Assembly (NCBI GenBank): GCA_949317995.1
Contig: OX439045.1
Location: forward strand, 46,457,693 to 46,521,692
Reading direction: 5' to 3'
Source of the DNA: Acholoe squamosa
Lineage: Eukaryota; Annelida; Polychaeta; Phyllodocida; Polynoidae
DNA length: 64,000 nt
A program made the translations under genes and the position numbers. The notes under the pieces were generated by a model. The model did no database searches. It was not told the DNA's origin and saw nothing but the letters and a program-made list of their open reading frames with translations. Position 1 is the first letter of the stretch. The number at the start of each line of letters is the position of its first letter. Of this stretch, positions 32,892 to 42,090 are shown in pieces.

Positions 32892-35783
32892 ATGAGCGGC
32901 TCGCCGTACCCGATACCTAACAGCTCAGACGCTGGATGTGACTCAGCGGCATCGCCACACACTGACAGTAGTGACGGTGTGGAAGTCTATACTATCATAC
33001 CTGCAGCGCGCACATTGCCTGGGAATGCGGCAGTAGCACATAGTGGTGTAGCAGAGGGACAGGGTGGAAGATCCGGAGTGAGTGAAGCGGGACCTGATCA
33101 ATCACGTGTCACTCTTAGATCGGATCACACGCATGTGCATGTGCAATTAGGACCCAGGTCGCAAGTGGTGCTTTTGCCTGGAGAGGAGGTGTCTAGAGAG
33201 ATTGGATTCCCCGTGGCTCGGTCAGAGGAGGAGCGGGCGTCGTCTCAAAGGGATCCCAAATCTGGGGGGACGTCTGGCCTACAATTGTCTACGACGGCTG
33301 ATTCTGAACCAGCAGGGTCGGTGGTAGTGGACGATACCTCTGGACCATTCTCAGCATTGGGGGTGGAGAACGAGCATCAGTCATCTGCGGCAGAGTCGGA
33401 GACCAGGGCTGATATTTCTAGTGATGGGCAACAGGCGGCGGTTCAGGAGCACACAGTAAGTGCCGATGCAGGGGAACGGCCTGATAATCTCTGCAAGGGA
33501 TGGACGACAGGAGACAGATTAGTGAATTATAAGTATTTTTCGACGCCCATTGCTAGGAGCTCCAGCATTAATTTCTGTAAGGCTACTCCTAGGTGCCTTG
33601 AGTTTGAGGGTACAGCGGACCAGGGACAAGTCAGACGCGCATCTGAGGGGGATGTGGCGGATATTGGTGATGAAGATTTGAATTTTGAAGTAATAGCGAC
33701 GTCATTGGGGTTAATTGAGCCAGTAAATGAGGATGAACAGGTGGATGAGAGTGGAACAAAGGATAGTCATGAGAATAGGGGGGACGCACATGGGGAGAGT
33801 AATCCAATAGATGGGGCATCTACGGTGGTGGCAGCGTCAGGACAGAAAGAGGACGTCGGTGAGGAGATACAGGAACAAGGGTCGGAGGCCTGTGGTGATT
33901 CACAAGGAGAGGACGCAAGACTGCTGCCCTCTGGTTTCTTGGTGGTTGTTGAGAATGGGAGAGAGTTGAGTGATAAGGACTTGGTGGGCCAGGATGAGAG
34001 TGGTGGAGTTGGACAGGATCGGACAAGCTGTACTACACCGGTCATTACAGGTGATCAAAGTGGCAGTCGTTTGGGAGAGTCTGTGAGTAGGGCACGAGTG
34101 GATGAAGTTATTGCAGGTTTGCAGAACACTAATATTAGGGTGCGACACAGCATAGAGAGGGGGAGAGCCATATTGGAACAGGAGCTGATATATCGGCAGG
34201 CCATTGATGGGGAGGAGTTGCCTGCGGGGCCGGAGATAGACCGGGAGCGCGTAGCACGAAGGAAGAGGTTTTTGAGCGACACAGTAAATTGGAGGAAGGT
34301 AACTGCGAATATCCGCTCAGGCAATAGTACAGGTCGTACTACAGATGAGGGGCGTTTAGATGATGTTCTAAATAGCCATCTTCAGACTGATGTTTCGGGT
34401 GACTGGGAGGATTGGTGGGTTCGGAGAGCGGATGAAGAGAGAAGACGACAGATAGAAAGGGAGGCCCGGGAGGAAGCCGCCGAGGGCTCCGTAGCTGGAG
34501 GTGTTAAAACTAGTGTACAGGGGAACGATAGTGAAGAGAGCTCAGTGGGTGATTTGGATGCGGAGAGACAGGTAGAAGAGGATATTGCACCTATTATTGG
34601 TTTTGAAGACGACGATATGGCGCCTAGTCCGAATGTTAAACTACCATCCTTCAATGGGGAGTCTGGGGAGGATTATCGGAGATATTTTAAGGAATTGAAT
34701 GGAATGCAAAAGCTATTTGGATGGTCTCCGGATCAGCATCTTGAATATGCAAAATTGGGCTTGAAGAAGGGAGCATCGAAATGGATGGATGGTATTCCAG
34801 AAGGGGAAAAGGATACTTTGGACAAAGTAGTGGCTATAGTGAAGAGGGTTTTTGAAGACAAAAGGCCACTGTGGCAGAAACATAGGGATTTGCACTGTCT
34901 GAAGCAGGAAAAGGGACAGTCGGTTTGGGACTTTGCATTGAAAATAAAGGAATATGACGAGTTGGACGTTCCTGATGTCATCAAACTGTCAGTCTTTGTG
35001 GGGGGTTTGCTTCCGCCCATTGATAAGGACCTGATGAAACACAATGCTGATTCTTTTGAAGAGGCTCTCAGGCTGGCGTCTTATTGGGAAAATGTGGAGA
35101 AAGGCAGGAACTCCAAAGGTGTGGCGCAGTTACACATGCTAGAGTCTGAGGGGACTCGGGATGGAGCATGTGGGGATGATCAGTTTGATCCTAAAGAATA
35201 TGCTAGGGAACAAACTAAAGCGGTGGTGGAGATGTGCACTATGGAATATAGACGGGGGCTCAGAGAGATGGAACATGGACGGGAGAATCAGCAGGGACAG
35301 TATGCTGGAAGGGGTGGCACTTCACAAGGGCAGTATCAGGCGCAGACGGGCAGAGGGACCGGCGCGGGAACATATGGTCAGAATAGACAGTTTGGTGCAG
35401 GCGGTGGAGGTCGAGGATGGAATTATCAAGGGGGACGCGGTGGAAATCAATATAACGCGTCTCAGTATTTCAATAACAGGTTTCAAGGACAGAGATACAC
35501 AGGAGGAAGCAGGCAGGGTCAACAGGGGGATGATAAAGGTCAGAGAAGAGCTCAGGAATATGCTAGGATGATGGGAGATGCAGGAGAGAGTCAGAAAGGA
35601 GGAGGAGCGATCTATTGCTTGATTCATGACTCTACCACACATTCTACAGAGGAGTGCACGTTTTTGAAGAAATACAGGGATCAGTTGTCATCCTCTCAGC
35701 AGAACAGAGACCAACGAGATCAGGGAAATGATGTTCGCAGGCCGGGAAACGGGCACAACGGCTCATTCCTACCCCAGAATTAA
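32892..35783 (+). CDS. gag: Gag polyprotein
   Basis: 963 codons from the first ATG, only 20 bp after the PBS; the frame is open 8 codons further upstream but without ATG. Residues 1 to about 580 are acidic, Ser/Gly/Glu/Asp-rich and probably disordered, unusual for Gag. From about residue 580 (34630-35110) comes a Ty3/Gypsy-type capsid region with PSFNGESGEDYRRYF and GLKKGASKWMDGIPEG. It is followed by a Gly/Arg/Gln-rich RNA-binding-like stretch (35300-35530) and one zinc knuckle of the C-X2-H-X4-H-X4-C type (35616-35657), a variant known in Ty3/Gypsy Gags. It should form the virion core and bind genomic RNA. The ORF ends just after the frameshift heptamer. Only copy 1 shows gag in this window. 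Confidence 0.9.
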   Translation: MSGSPYPIPNSSDAGCDSAASPHTDSSDGVEVYTIIPAARTLPGNAAVAHSGVAEGQGGRSGVSEAGPDQSRVTLRSDHTHVHVQLGPRSQVVLLPGEEVSREIGFPVARSEEERASSQRDPKSGGTSGLQLSTTADSEPAGSVVVDDTSGPFSALGVENEHQSSAAESETRADISSDGQQAAVQEHTVSADAGERPDNLCKGWTTGDRLVNYKYFSTPIARSSSINFCKATPRCLEFEGTADQGQVRRASEGDVADIGDEDLNFEVIATSLGLIEPVNEDEQVDESGTKDSHENRGDAHGESNPIDGASTVVAASGQKEDVGEEIQEQGSEACGDSQGEDARLLPSGFLVVVENGRELSDKDLVGQDESGGVGQDRTSCTTPVITGDQSGSRLGESVSRARVDEVIAGLQNTNIRVRHSIERGRAILEQELIYRQAIDGEELPAGPEIDRERVARRKRFLSDTVNWRKVTANIRSGNSTGRTTDEGRLDDVLNSHLQTDVSGDWEDWWVRRADEERRRQIEREAREEAAEGSVAGGVKTSVQGNDSEESSVGDLDAERQVEEDIAPIIGFEDDDMAPSPNVKLPSFNGESGEDYRRYFKELNGMQKLFGWSPDQHLEYAKLGLKKGASKWMDGIPEGEKDTLDKVVAIVKRVFEDKRPLWQKHRDLHCLKQEKGQSVWDFALKIKEYDELDVPDVIKLSVFVGGLLPPIDKDLMKHNADSFEEALRLASYWENVEKGRNSKGVAQLHMLESEGTRDGACGDDQFDPKEYAREQTKAVVEMCTMEYRRGLREMEHGRENQQGQYAGRGGTSQGQYQAQTGRGTGAGTYGQNRQFGAGGGGRGWNYQGGRGGNQYNASQYFNNRFQGQRYTGGSRQGQQGDDKGQRRAQEYARMMGDAGESQKGGGAIYCLIHDSTTHSTEECTFLKKYRDQLSSSQQNRDQRDQGNDVRRPGNGHNGSFLPQN
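35744..35750 (+). promoter_or_regulatory. -1 ribosomal frameshift heptamer GGGAAAC
   Basis: G GGA AAC in the gag frame is exactly X XXY YYZ, the same heptamer used by several retroviruses. It lies 30 nt before the gag stop (35781-35783), and the pol frame is -1 to gag and open from 35732. Stimulatory structure is not obvious; CCTACCCC at about 35768-35775 could pair imperfectly with GGGGATGGG at about 35795. Confidence 0.85.
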
Positions 35784-38700
35784 ATTTGATATCAGGGGAT
35801 GGGTCGGAAAATAGGGGATCGAAAGACAAAGCGCCATGGTTGGTTCAGTGTACTATTGACGAGAATGCATACAGATGTTTAGTGGACACAGGCGCGTCTG
35901 ATTGTTTTATAGCGCGGACAGTTGTGAGTAGTATAAGTGAGAGAGCAATTTGGGACAGGCAGCCATCTCAATTGGGGAAGGTGCGTCTGGGGGACAAAAC
36001 ATCATTACAAGTTTATGAGACGGTGCGACTGCAGTGTTTTATGGATGGTGCTTGCATATACTATGATTTTAATGTGGTGGATTCACTAGCTTATGATATT
36101 GTGCTGGGACGTAATTTTCTGATCGACGCAAGGGCACAGATTATAGCTATAGATGGAAAGGTACGTCTCTTTACTGAGGATCCGGTCTCAATTGAAGTAG
36201 CGGCGATTTTGGACCCATGGGAAGAAAGATTGGTGACGGTGAAGGGATGGGATGTTGCGGCTGACAGGGTTGGAACAACGGTCTTGCTGAGACCGTCTAA
36301 TTTGGCGGTGGTAGCTGCGGATGGTGCGGTGAACTATGTGGGGAAGAAATGGTATATGAGAATTGCTAATCTCTCTGACAGGCAAGTGTACGTGGATACA
36401 ACTGAGGTTATAGCATATGCAGAAGACATAGATGAACCGGAACTTAATTTGCTGGAGGTAATTGATACAGCTAATGTTGGCAGGGATAGAAAGGATGAGG
36501 CTCGTGAGATTTTGGCAAGATGTACTGAAGAACGGCGGGAGAATGGTCAAGATGCTAGAGGGGGATCAATACACCGGCAGGATCATCAGGACAATGGTGG
36601 TGGATGTGGCGTTTCTACATTGAGTGAGCAGGAGAGGCTGGATAAAATTAAGAAGATCAGGGGCCTTGATTTGGGTGACACTATGATGACGCTGGAAGAG
36701 CAGAGGGTATTCAGAGAGATGCTGGTGGTCAACATGGACACTATAGCATTTTCTATGAAGGAGTTGGGTCATTGTTCATTGGCTCCAATGAAAATAAGGG
36801 TCGATGAGTCCAAGGGTCCGTGTATGGCGCGACCATACAGGTATTCTCCTCAGAAAATGGATATTATTGATGAACAGGTGAGGGAATTATTGAGGTTGGG
36901 AATTATTGAGCCCAGTGACAGCGTATGGAGAAGTCCGTTGGTGGTAGCGCAGAAGAAGGATGGCAAGGCTAGATTATGTACAGACTATCGCATGTTGAAT
37001 CTTATTACGGCGGATGATACATACCCAATGCCCACAGCCAGAAGCATGTTTTTGTATATGGCATACAGAAAACCTATAATCTTTACAGCCATGGATTTGC
37101 TCAGTGGGTATCATCAGTGCGATTTACATCATGACAGCAGGCAGTATTCAGCATTTGAATCACCCTCGGGGGTTTGGCAATGGACGAGGATGCCGTTTGG
37201 TATGAAGCAGAGCCCATGGCAATTTACTAAGATTATGTCATTAGCACTAGGAGGCTTAATACCACGTACTTGTCTAGCCTACCTAGACGATATCATTATC
37301 TTTGATCCGGATGTGGACAGCCATATCACTAATGTCGGCAGAGTATTGGCAGCTTTAGGTAAAGCAGGTTTAACAGTGAAGCCGGAAAAGTGTGAGTGGG
37401 GCAAAGCGGAAATCAAGTTTTTGGGGCACATTATTAATGCTGAAGGAGTGCAGACGCAATCTAAAGTGATCAGAAAGGTGCAGGAATTTGGCAGACCGTA
37501 TAATGAACATACAACTAGATCCTTTCTGGGGCTTTGTAATTATTACAGGAGTTTTATTCCTAACTATGCTGTTTTGTCGATGCCTCTGAATAATTTGTTG
37601 AAAATTAAGGTGCCATTTAAGTGGACAGATGAGTGTGAGGTGTCATTCAAGAAAATACAAGCAGCATTAGCAAGCACACCGTTATTGGTACATCCAGAGA
37701 TCGGGGGTCACTTTTATGTTTTAACGGATGCTTCGGATGGCGCGTGTGGAGCGGCCATCTGTGTAGAGAGGGACGGATTGCTGAGACCGGTAACATATTA
37801 TGGGTATACATTTACAAAAGCTGAGAGAAATTACACTATAACAGAGAAAGAAGGCCTAGCTGTTATAAGAGTATTGAAGAAATTTGAGGATATGCTGACG
37901 GGAGCTAAGATCACGATAATTACGGACCATCAACCATTAATACCTTTGCTTCAGCAAGCCAGTAAGGCTCCATCCAAAAGGTTGACTAGATGGGGTTTAG
38001 CTATGACTGACTTTGACTATGAGATCAGGTATGAGCCGGGAGCCACTCACTACCTGCCGGATTTTATATCCAGAGTGCCGTTGGCAGTAGGACAGGATAC
38101 ACCTGGCGAGGAGTCGGGGGAGTTTGAGCCTGAGGTGGGATGTGAGTTACTCGTGATGGAACTGGTAGGGGAGGAATTGGATAGGGAAACCTTCATACAG
38201 GAACAGTGGAGGGATGGATTCTGCAGAGGGATGATGAGATATTTGGCGGGAGATGAATTGCCAGTGGATGAGGAAAAGGCGCGAGGGATTTTACATAATG
38301 CTGATTTCATGGGTATGAAGGATGGATTGTTATGCAAGTATATAAAACCAGCTAGAAAGAGGGGTGGGCCTATAGCTGACTTAAACCCAAGGATAGTGGT
38401 GCCTAAGGCTATGGTGAATAGAGTGCTCTATCTCATGCATGATGATATCATGTGCGGAGGACATGTGGGAACAGTGGCGCTGAATACAAAAGTACAGGCT
38501 CGGTTTTATTGGAAAAATATGATGGTGGACATAGCTAAGTACGTGCGGCTATGTGAAAGGTGCGCGTTGAGGAAAAGAGCACCTCACTTTAGAGCCAAGG
38601 CAAGATCATGGGATACGCCGGATTATCCATGGCAAGTGATACAGACAGATTTTGTTGGGCCACTGCGTAGGTCCAAAGAAGGTTATAAATATATTATGAC

Positions 38701-39754
38701 CTTCATAGACCTTCTGACGGGATGGCCAGAGGCATTCTGTACTAAAGACACAACTGCGCACACGGCAGCTGGGGTGTTTCTACGGGAGATCGTGTGTAGG
38801 TATGGCAAGGTGGAAGTGCTGTGCAGCGACAGAGGGTCTACATATATGGGTCAGGTTTTTCGTGAGGTTACAGCTAGGTTGTCAACCAAACAGAGGTTTA
38901 CGTCTTCTAGGAATCCGACCGGAAATGCCAGGGTTGAAAGATTGCATAAATCATTAGAGGATACGATAGGATGCTATGTGACCGTGGACCATGAACACTG
39001 GCCAGAGCTGTTACCCATTGCATTGTGGACGGTGCGCTCCAATATTAGTATGAGGACGGGGTTTTCACCATATGCACTACAATTCGGGAGGGATCCGGTG
39101 GCTATGTCCTTTGCTGAAGAAAGGCCACTGCCTAAAGTGCCATCTGAAAGGGATTGGTTTATAAGGACCAATCATAGCATACAGTTATTACAGGAGGCGG
39201 CCAACGCTCATACTGCTAGGTATGAGGAGCAGCTCAGACGTAGATTGGATGGACGGGCTCGACCTGTATCTTTTATAGAGGGGGAGTGGGTATATTACTA
39301 TGATCCGAAATGCGCGGTAAATAATACATCGAAGTTTGCTGGTAGATACACGGGGCCACATAGGATAATAGAGGTGGTGGGGGATAACAGGGTGAGGTTG
39401 AGAGCAGTGAAGACGGGCAAAGAGATACCTCACTTGGTAAATGTGAATAAGCTGAAGAGAGCATACAAAGGGGAGGGTGAAAATGACGAAGGAGTAGCCA
39501 AAGATGAGAGGACTGTGGAAGTGGATGGAACAGAAGTGGAATCAGAAGTGGAAATACAGGATATAAGATGTGAGGACCCTAAAGGGGTGACTGAGGTAGA
39601 ACATCCTTCATCTGGTCTGGAGGATACAGCGCTAGCGGGCGCTGATAAGGAGGACAAATTGAAAACGTCAGACGACGATAGAAGTGCACATGAGAAAAAG
39701 AGAGAGGTGGCCGGAGCTGGACCGCGCGCACCTATACAGGAATCTGATAATTAG
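35750..39754 (+). CDS. pol: Pol: protease, reverse transcriptase, RNase H, integrase
   Basis: Read by -1 frameshift from gag. In order: aspartic protease with LVDTGAS (about 35879-35899) and a later VLGRNFL; reverse transcriptase with a YLDD active site (about 37280) and MPFGMKQSP; RNase H with LTDASDG (about 37725) and a later ITDHQPL; integrase with an HHCC zinc site (38437-38560) and a D,D,E core (TDF near 38649, SDRGSTY near 38826, ARVERLHKS near 38937); and a GPY/F-like module (YTGPHRI...LVNVNKLKRAY, 39345-39465). The integrase after RNase H places it with Ty3/Gypsy and retroviruses. The Glu/Asp/Lys-rich tail is cut by TAG at 39752-39754, where copy 2 has GAG. Confidence 0.93.
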   Translation, partial: RAQRLIPTPELNLISGDGSENRGSKDKAPWLVQCTIDENAYRCLVDTGASDCFIARTVVSSISERAIWDRQPSQLGKVRLGDKTSLQVYETVRLQCFMDGACIYYDFNVVDSLAYDIVLGRNFLIDARAQIIAIDGKVRLFTEDPVSIEVAAILDPWEERLVTVKGWDVAADRVGTTVLLRPSNLAVVAADGAVNYVGKKWYMRIANLSDRQVYVDTTEVIAYAEDIDEPELNLLEVIDTANVGRDRKDEAREILARCTEERRENGQDARGGSIHRQDHQDNGGGCGVSTLSEQERLDKIKKIRGLDLGDTMMTLEEQRVFREMLVVNMDTIAFSMKELGHCSLAPMKIRVDESKGPCMARPYRYSPQKMDIIDEQVRELLRLGIIEPSDSVWRSPLVVAQKKDGKARLCTDYRMLNLITADDTYPMPTARSMFLYMAYRKPIIFTAMDLLSGYHQCDLHHDSRQYSAFESPSGVWQWTRMPFGMKQSPWQFTKIMSLALGGLIPRTCLAYLDDIIIFDPDVDSHITNVGRVLAALGKAGLTVKPEKCEWGKAEIKFLGHIINAEGVQTQSKVIRKVQEFGRPYNEHTTRSFLGLCNYYRSFIPNYAVLSMPLNNLLKIKVPFKWTDECEVSFKKIQAALASTPLLVHPEIGGHFYVLTDASDGACGAAICVERDGLLRPVTYYGYTFTKAERNYTITEKEGLAVIRVLKKFEDMLTGAKITIITDHQPLIPLLQQASKAPSKRLTRWGLAMTDFDYEIRYEPGATHYLPDFISRVPLAVGQDTPGEESGEFEPEVGCELLVMELVGEELDRETFIQEQWRDGFCRGMMRYLAGDELPVDEEKARGILHNADFMGMKDGLLCKYIKPARKRGGPIADLNPRIVVPKAMVNRVLYLMHDDIMCGGHVGTVALNTKVQARFYWKNMMVDIAKYVRLCERCALRKRAPHFRAKARSWDTPDYPWQVIQTDFVGPLRRSKEGYKYIMTFIDLLTGWPEAFCTKDTTAHTAAGVFLREIVCRYGKVEVLCSDRGSTYMGQVFREVTARLSTKQRFTSSRNPTGNARVERLHKSLEDTIGCYVTVDHEHWPELLPIALWTVRSNISMRTGFSPYALQFGRDPVAMSFAEERPLPKVPSERDWFIRTNHSIQLLQEAANAHTARYEEQLRRRLDGRARPVSFIEGEWVYYYDPKCAVNNTSKFAGRYTGPHRIIEVVGDNRVRLRAVKTGKEIPHLVNVNKLKRAYKGEGENDEGVAKDERTVEVDGTEVESEVEIQDIRCEDPKGVTEVEHPSSGLEDTALAGADKEDKLKTSDDDRSAHEKKREVAGAGPRAPIQESDN

Positions 39755-40162
39755 AAAGATGGAGTTGTACGGCGAGATAGTCGGGAGAAGCACAGGCAGG
39801 AAGCTGTAGTCGATAATTGGTGTAAAAAGAAAGGGTTACAGGATAGTGATATTGATAAGGTCGAGGGTGGCCGAAGACAGGATAATGAAGAGAAAAGGAA
39901 GGGTAGAGTGAGAAATGTCGAGGTGAAGAGGCAGATGGACGAAGAAAGAGAGAGAGAAGAAATGGAGAGAAGACAGAAAAGAAAAGAGAGAGAGGATAGG
40001 GCTGAGAGAAGACGGAGGCAAAGAGATAGGAGGGCGCAATTGGCTGCAGGGGCTATTATGAGTGAGGAATTTAGCAGTGAACATATCATTCCAAAGGGAC
40101 CGATTTGCAAGCATCACAGGAGAGGCAGAGAGGAGCTCAGCTCATCCAGCGATGGAGAATAG
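39755..40162 (+). pseudogene. Severed C-terminal tail of Pol
   Basis: The same frame continues open after the TAG at 39752-39754 to a stop at 40160-40162. In copy 2 the matching region is joined to integrase without a break (62937 onward, minus strand). It encodes a highly charged Arg/Lys/Glu coiled-coil-like segment (many RERE/RRQKRK blocks) and ends in GREELSSSSDGE. This suggests an RNA- or DNA-binding extension of integrase or a separate cleavage product. Its loss in copy 1 may impair the copy, unless the TAG is read through. Confidence 0.75.
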
Positions 40163-40487
40163 GGTGAGCTTAGACGGGATGCTACAGGATGGGCGATAAT
40201 CCTGTAGTATTGACGTGTGTTGCTATGAGGGAGAAGGGGGGGTGATGCAGGTGCCGAAGGGGGAGGGGCCGCCCGGAGGAGCAGGTCAAGCTGACTCATG
40301 CAGGTAGACGGAAAGGAGGGCGATACACAAAGAAAAGGGAAAAGTAGGGCAAGGTAGGAAAAGAGGGGAGGGGGGGGAGGCCAGCGCAACAGGTATATGC
40401 AGGAGGAGATGCATCAGGAGGTGGCAGTGCGCGCACAACGAGGGACGAGATAAGACCTCACAGTAAATAGCAGGTGCTGATGGACGG

Positions 40488-41075
40488 ATGGCAGATAGCT
40501 GGTACGATAGCATTGGAGAACAGCAATACCAACAATACTATAATACGTGGATGATTCAAGACAACTATTGCAATAGCACTTACAATGAAAGGAGCACAGT
40601 GTCTGCAGCAAGTTCAACAACAACAGAAACAAATGAAAAAGGATTTGGTGCGACTTCAACGTCAGGCCAACCAAGCTCAACGCAAGAGCCAATACAGGTG
40701 GTGGAAGCAGCTCAAGCCGAGGTCCTGGTAAATCATCAGGGAAACATATGGGATAGCATACGTGACATCACTGTGGGACAGACAGAATGGGAGTGGTTGT
40801 TGGATGCCACTCTACAAGGCACCGGTGGTATAATTAAAAGAGAGACTCAGACCACAGAAACAGCGACACAGACAGAACCATCAATATTTTATAGTAAAGA
40901 CGATGAATTTGTGCTGGATACATCAATCAGATTGGATGACATATTGATAGAAGAGTATTATAGCAGAAGACAAGTGACATCAAGGCTCTGTCACATTTGT
41001 GGCAGAACAACAGCAACAGCGGCAGGAGCGGCCAAACACCTGGAACAGGTACATGGGATAAAACATCTCATATAA
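40488..41075 (+). CDS. Accessory ORF A: C2H2 zinc-finger protein (195 aa)
   Basis: Starts at a true ATG 325 bp after the end of the pol tail and is preserved in copy 2 with two visible substitutions. The N-terminal half is Gln/Ser/Thr-rich; TQTTETATQTE repeats lie in the middle; an acidic stretch follows. The last 25 residues form one classical zinc finger, C-X2-C-X12-H-X4-H (LCHICGRTT...KHLEQVHG). I do not recognise a homologue. A single finger plus an activation-like acidic region would suit a transcriptional regulator or nucleic-acid chaperone, but that is inference. Its stop codon overlaps the start of ORF B. Confidence 0.8.
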   Translation: MADSWYDSIGEQQYQQYYNTWMIQDNYCNSTYNERSTVSAASSTTTETNEKGFGATSTSGQPSSTQEPIQVVEAAQAEVLVNHQGNIWDSIRDITVGQTEWEWLLDATLQGTGGIIKRETQTTETATQTEPSIFYSKDDEFVLDTSIRLDDILIEEYYSRRQVTSRLCHICGRTTATAAGAAKHLEQVHGIKHLI

Positions 41076-41560
41076 TGTCCACTAGTGAGGATGCGGGAAA
41101 GAGAGCACCATCTATAGTAAAGGCAGGGAGATATAGGGGACAACAGGTAGAAGATGCGCTGGATGCTATATATGGATTTGGATATTCATTGCCAAAGGTA
41201 TTCAGATACAATGGGGCGACGTTACAGGATATAGTAATGCAGAAAATATCAAAACTGAAATTGGACATCGCGAGATTGCCAAGATATTTGAGGGAACAAG
41301 TAAACAGACATCACTTTAAGTATGGAGTAGGGAGTGTGACTAATGCATTCTTTTTCTCAAGAAAGTGTAGGAGACATCGCAAGACTAGTAGAGGGAAACG
41401 ATGCAGGCAGTGTAGACAAAGAGATGAAACTTGGGAAATGTTTAAACTGAAGCAAAAGGGAAAGCATATCACCCAGGGAGTGTTAACATCCGGGGTTAGA
41501 GACAATGAGACGACCCTGGAGGAGGAGGATGCAACTGAAAATTTTGATAAATATAATTAG
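41075..41560 (+). CDS. Accessory ORF B: basic Cys/His protein (161 aa)
   Basis: I chose the ATG at 41075 because it overlaps the stop of ORF A as TAATG, a layout used for termination-reinitiation; the frame is open further upstream but lacks a conserved reason to start there. Residues 98-113 hold a CX2HX8CX2C cluster set in an Arg/Lys-rich stretch (about 95-117). The N-terminal 90 residues have helical, hydrophobic character (YLREQVNRHHFKYG), and the C-terminus is acidic. This combination recalls small retroviral RNA-binding regulators, but there is no sequence relationship I can see. Copy 2 has the same length with a few substitutions. Confidence 0.75.
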   Translation: MSTSEDAGKRAPSIVKAGRYRGQQVEDALDAIYGFGYSLPKVFRYNGATLQDIVMQKISKLKLDIARLPRYLREQVNRHHFKYGVGSVTNAFFFSRKCRRHRKTSRGKRCRQCRQRDETWEMFKLKQKGKHITQGVLTSGVRDNETTLEEEDATENFDKYN

Positions 41561-41650
41561 TAAGGATATGAGTTGATAGGAAAGAACAAAGGGACTGTAC
41601 GGATATAAAATACAATACCTGTTAGGGGAACGTTGTGAGAGGTCGAAGAA

Positions 41651-41984
41651 ATGTACAAAATGGCAGGTATCAGTATAACGCCACCTACATTTAGAGGAGC
41701 ACCAGGAGAAAAGATAGAAGAATATTTCTACGACATGGATCTGATTATATGATCTAGGGGAAATGGAATATGTGGCATTATTATTGTGGGGAATGAAAGG
41801 TGAAGTGAAAACTTGGGTTAGGAAATTACCTGAGGAAAGTAAGAATACTGCATGGAAGATACAGCAAATAACCATGGCAGTATTTGCAGCTCCAGATGCA
41901 TGGAAAGAATGGGGTACAGGAGGAAAGAGACAGAAAAGACAGCGCGAGAATGACGGCGCGGAAACAGAGCCAGCGGGGGAATGA
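41651..41984 (+). pseudogene. Accessory ORF C: capsid-like mini-Gag, frameshifted in copy 1
   Basis: Begins with ATG at 41651, 90 bp after ORF B. An 8-bp deletion near 41741-41749 relative to copy 2 sends the frame into TGA at 41750-41752. The original frame resumes and runs to 41984. The intact version is described at 61105-61446. Confidence 0.8.
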
Positions 41985-42000
41985 ACACGTGCGTGAGAAA

Positions 42001-42090
42001 AGAGGGGGGGGGGGAAGCATTGGACACTGAGACAGGCATATGTATATTAATAGCCTAGTAACAGGAAAAAGGGGGGGGGGGAGAGAGCAG
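42001..42090 (+). repeat. Two internal G-rich homopurine tracts
   Basis: GAGGGGGGGGGGGAAG at 42002-42017 and AAAAAGGGGGGGGGGGAGAG at about 42066-42085. Others lie at 40361-40380 and 47675-47697. All have counterparts in copy 2 as C-rich runs. They are candidate internal polypurine tracts or G-quadruplex sites. Confidence 0.5.

Noticed and set aside
33631-39657. Numerous minus-strand ORFs of 60-120 codons opposite gag and pol
   Set aside because: Shadows of the sense genes; none approaches the length or copy-to-copy conservation of the antisense ORF at 43206-44455.
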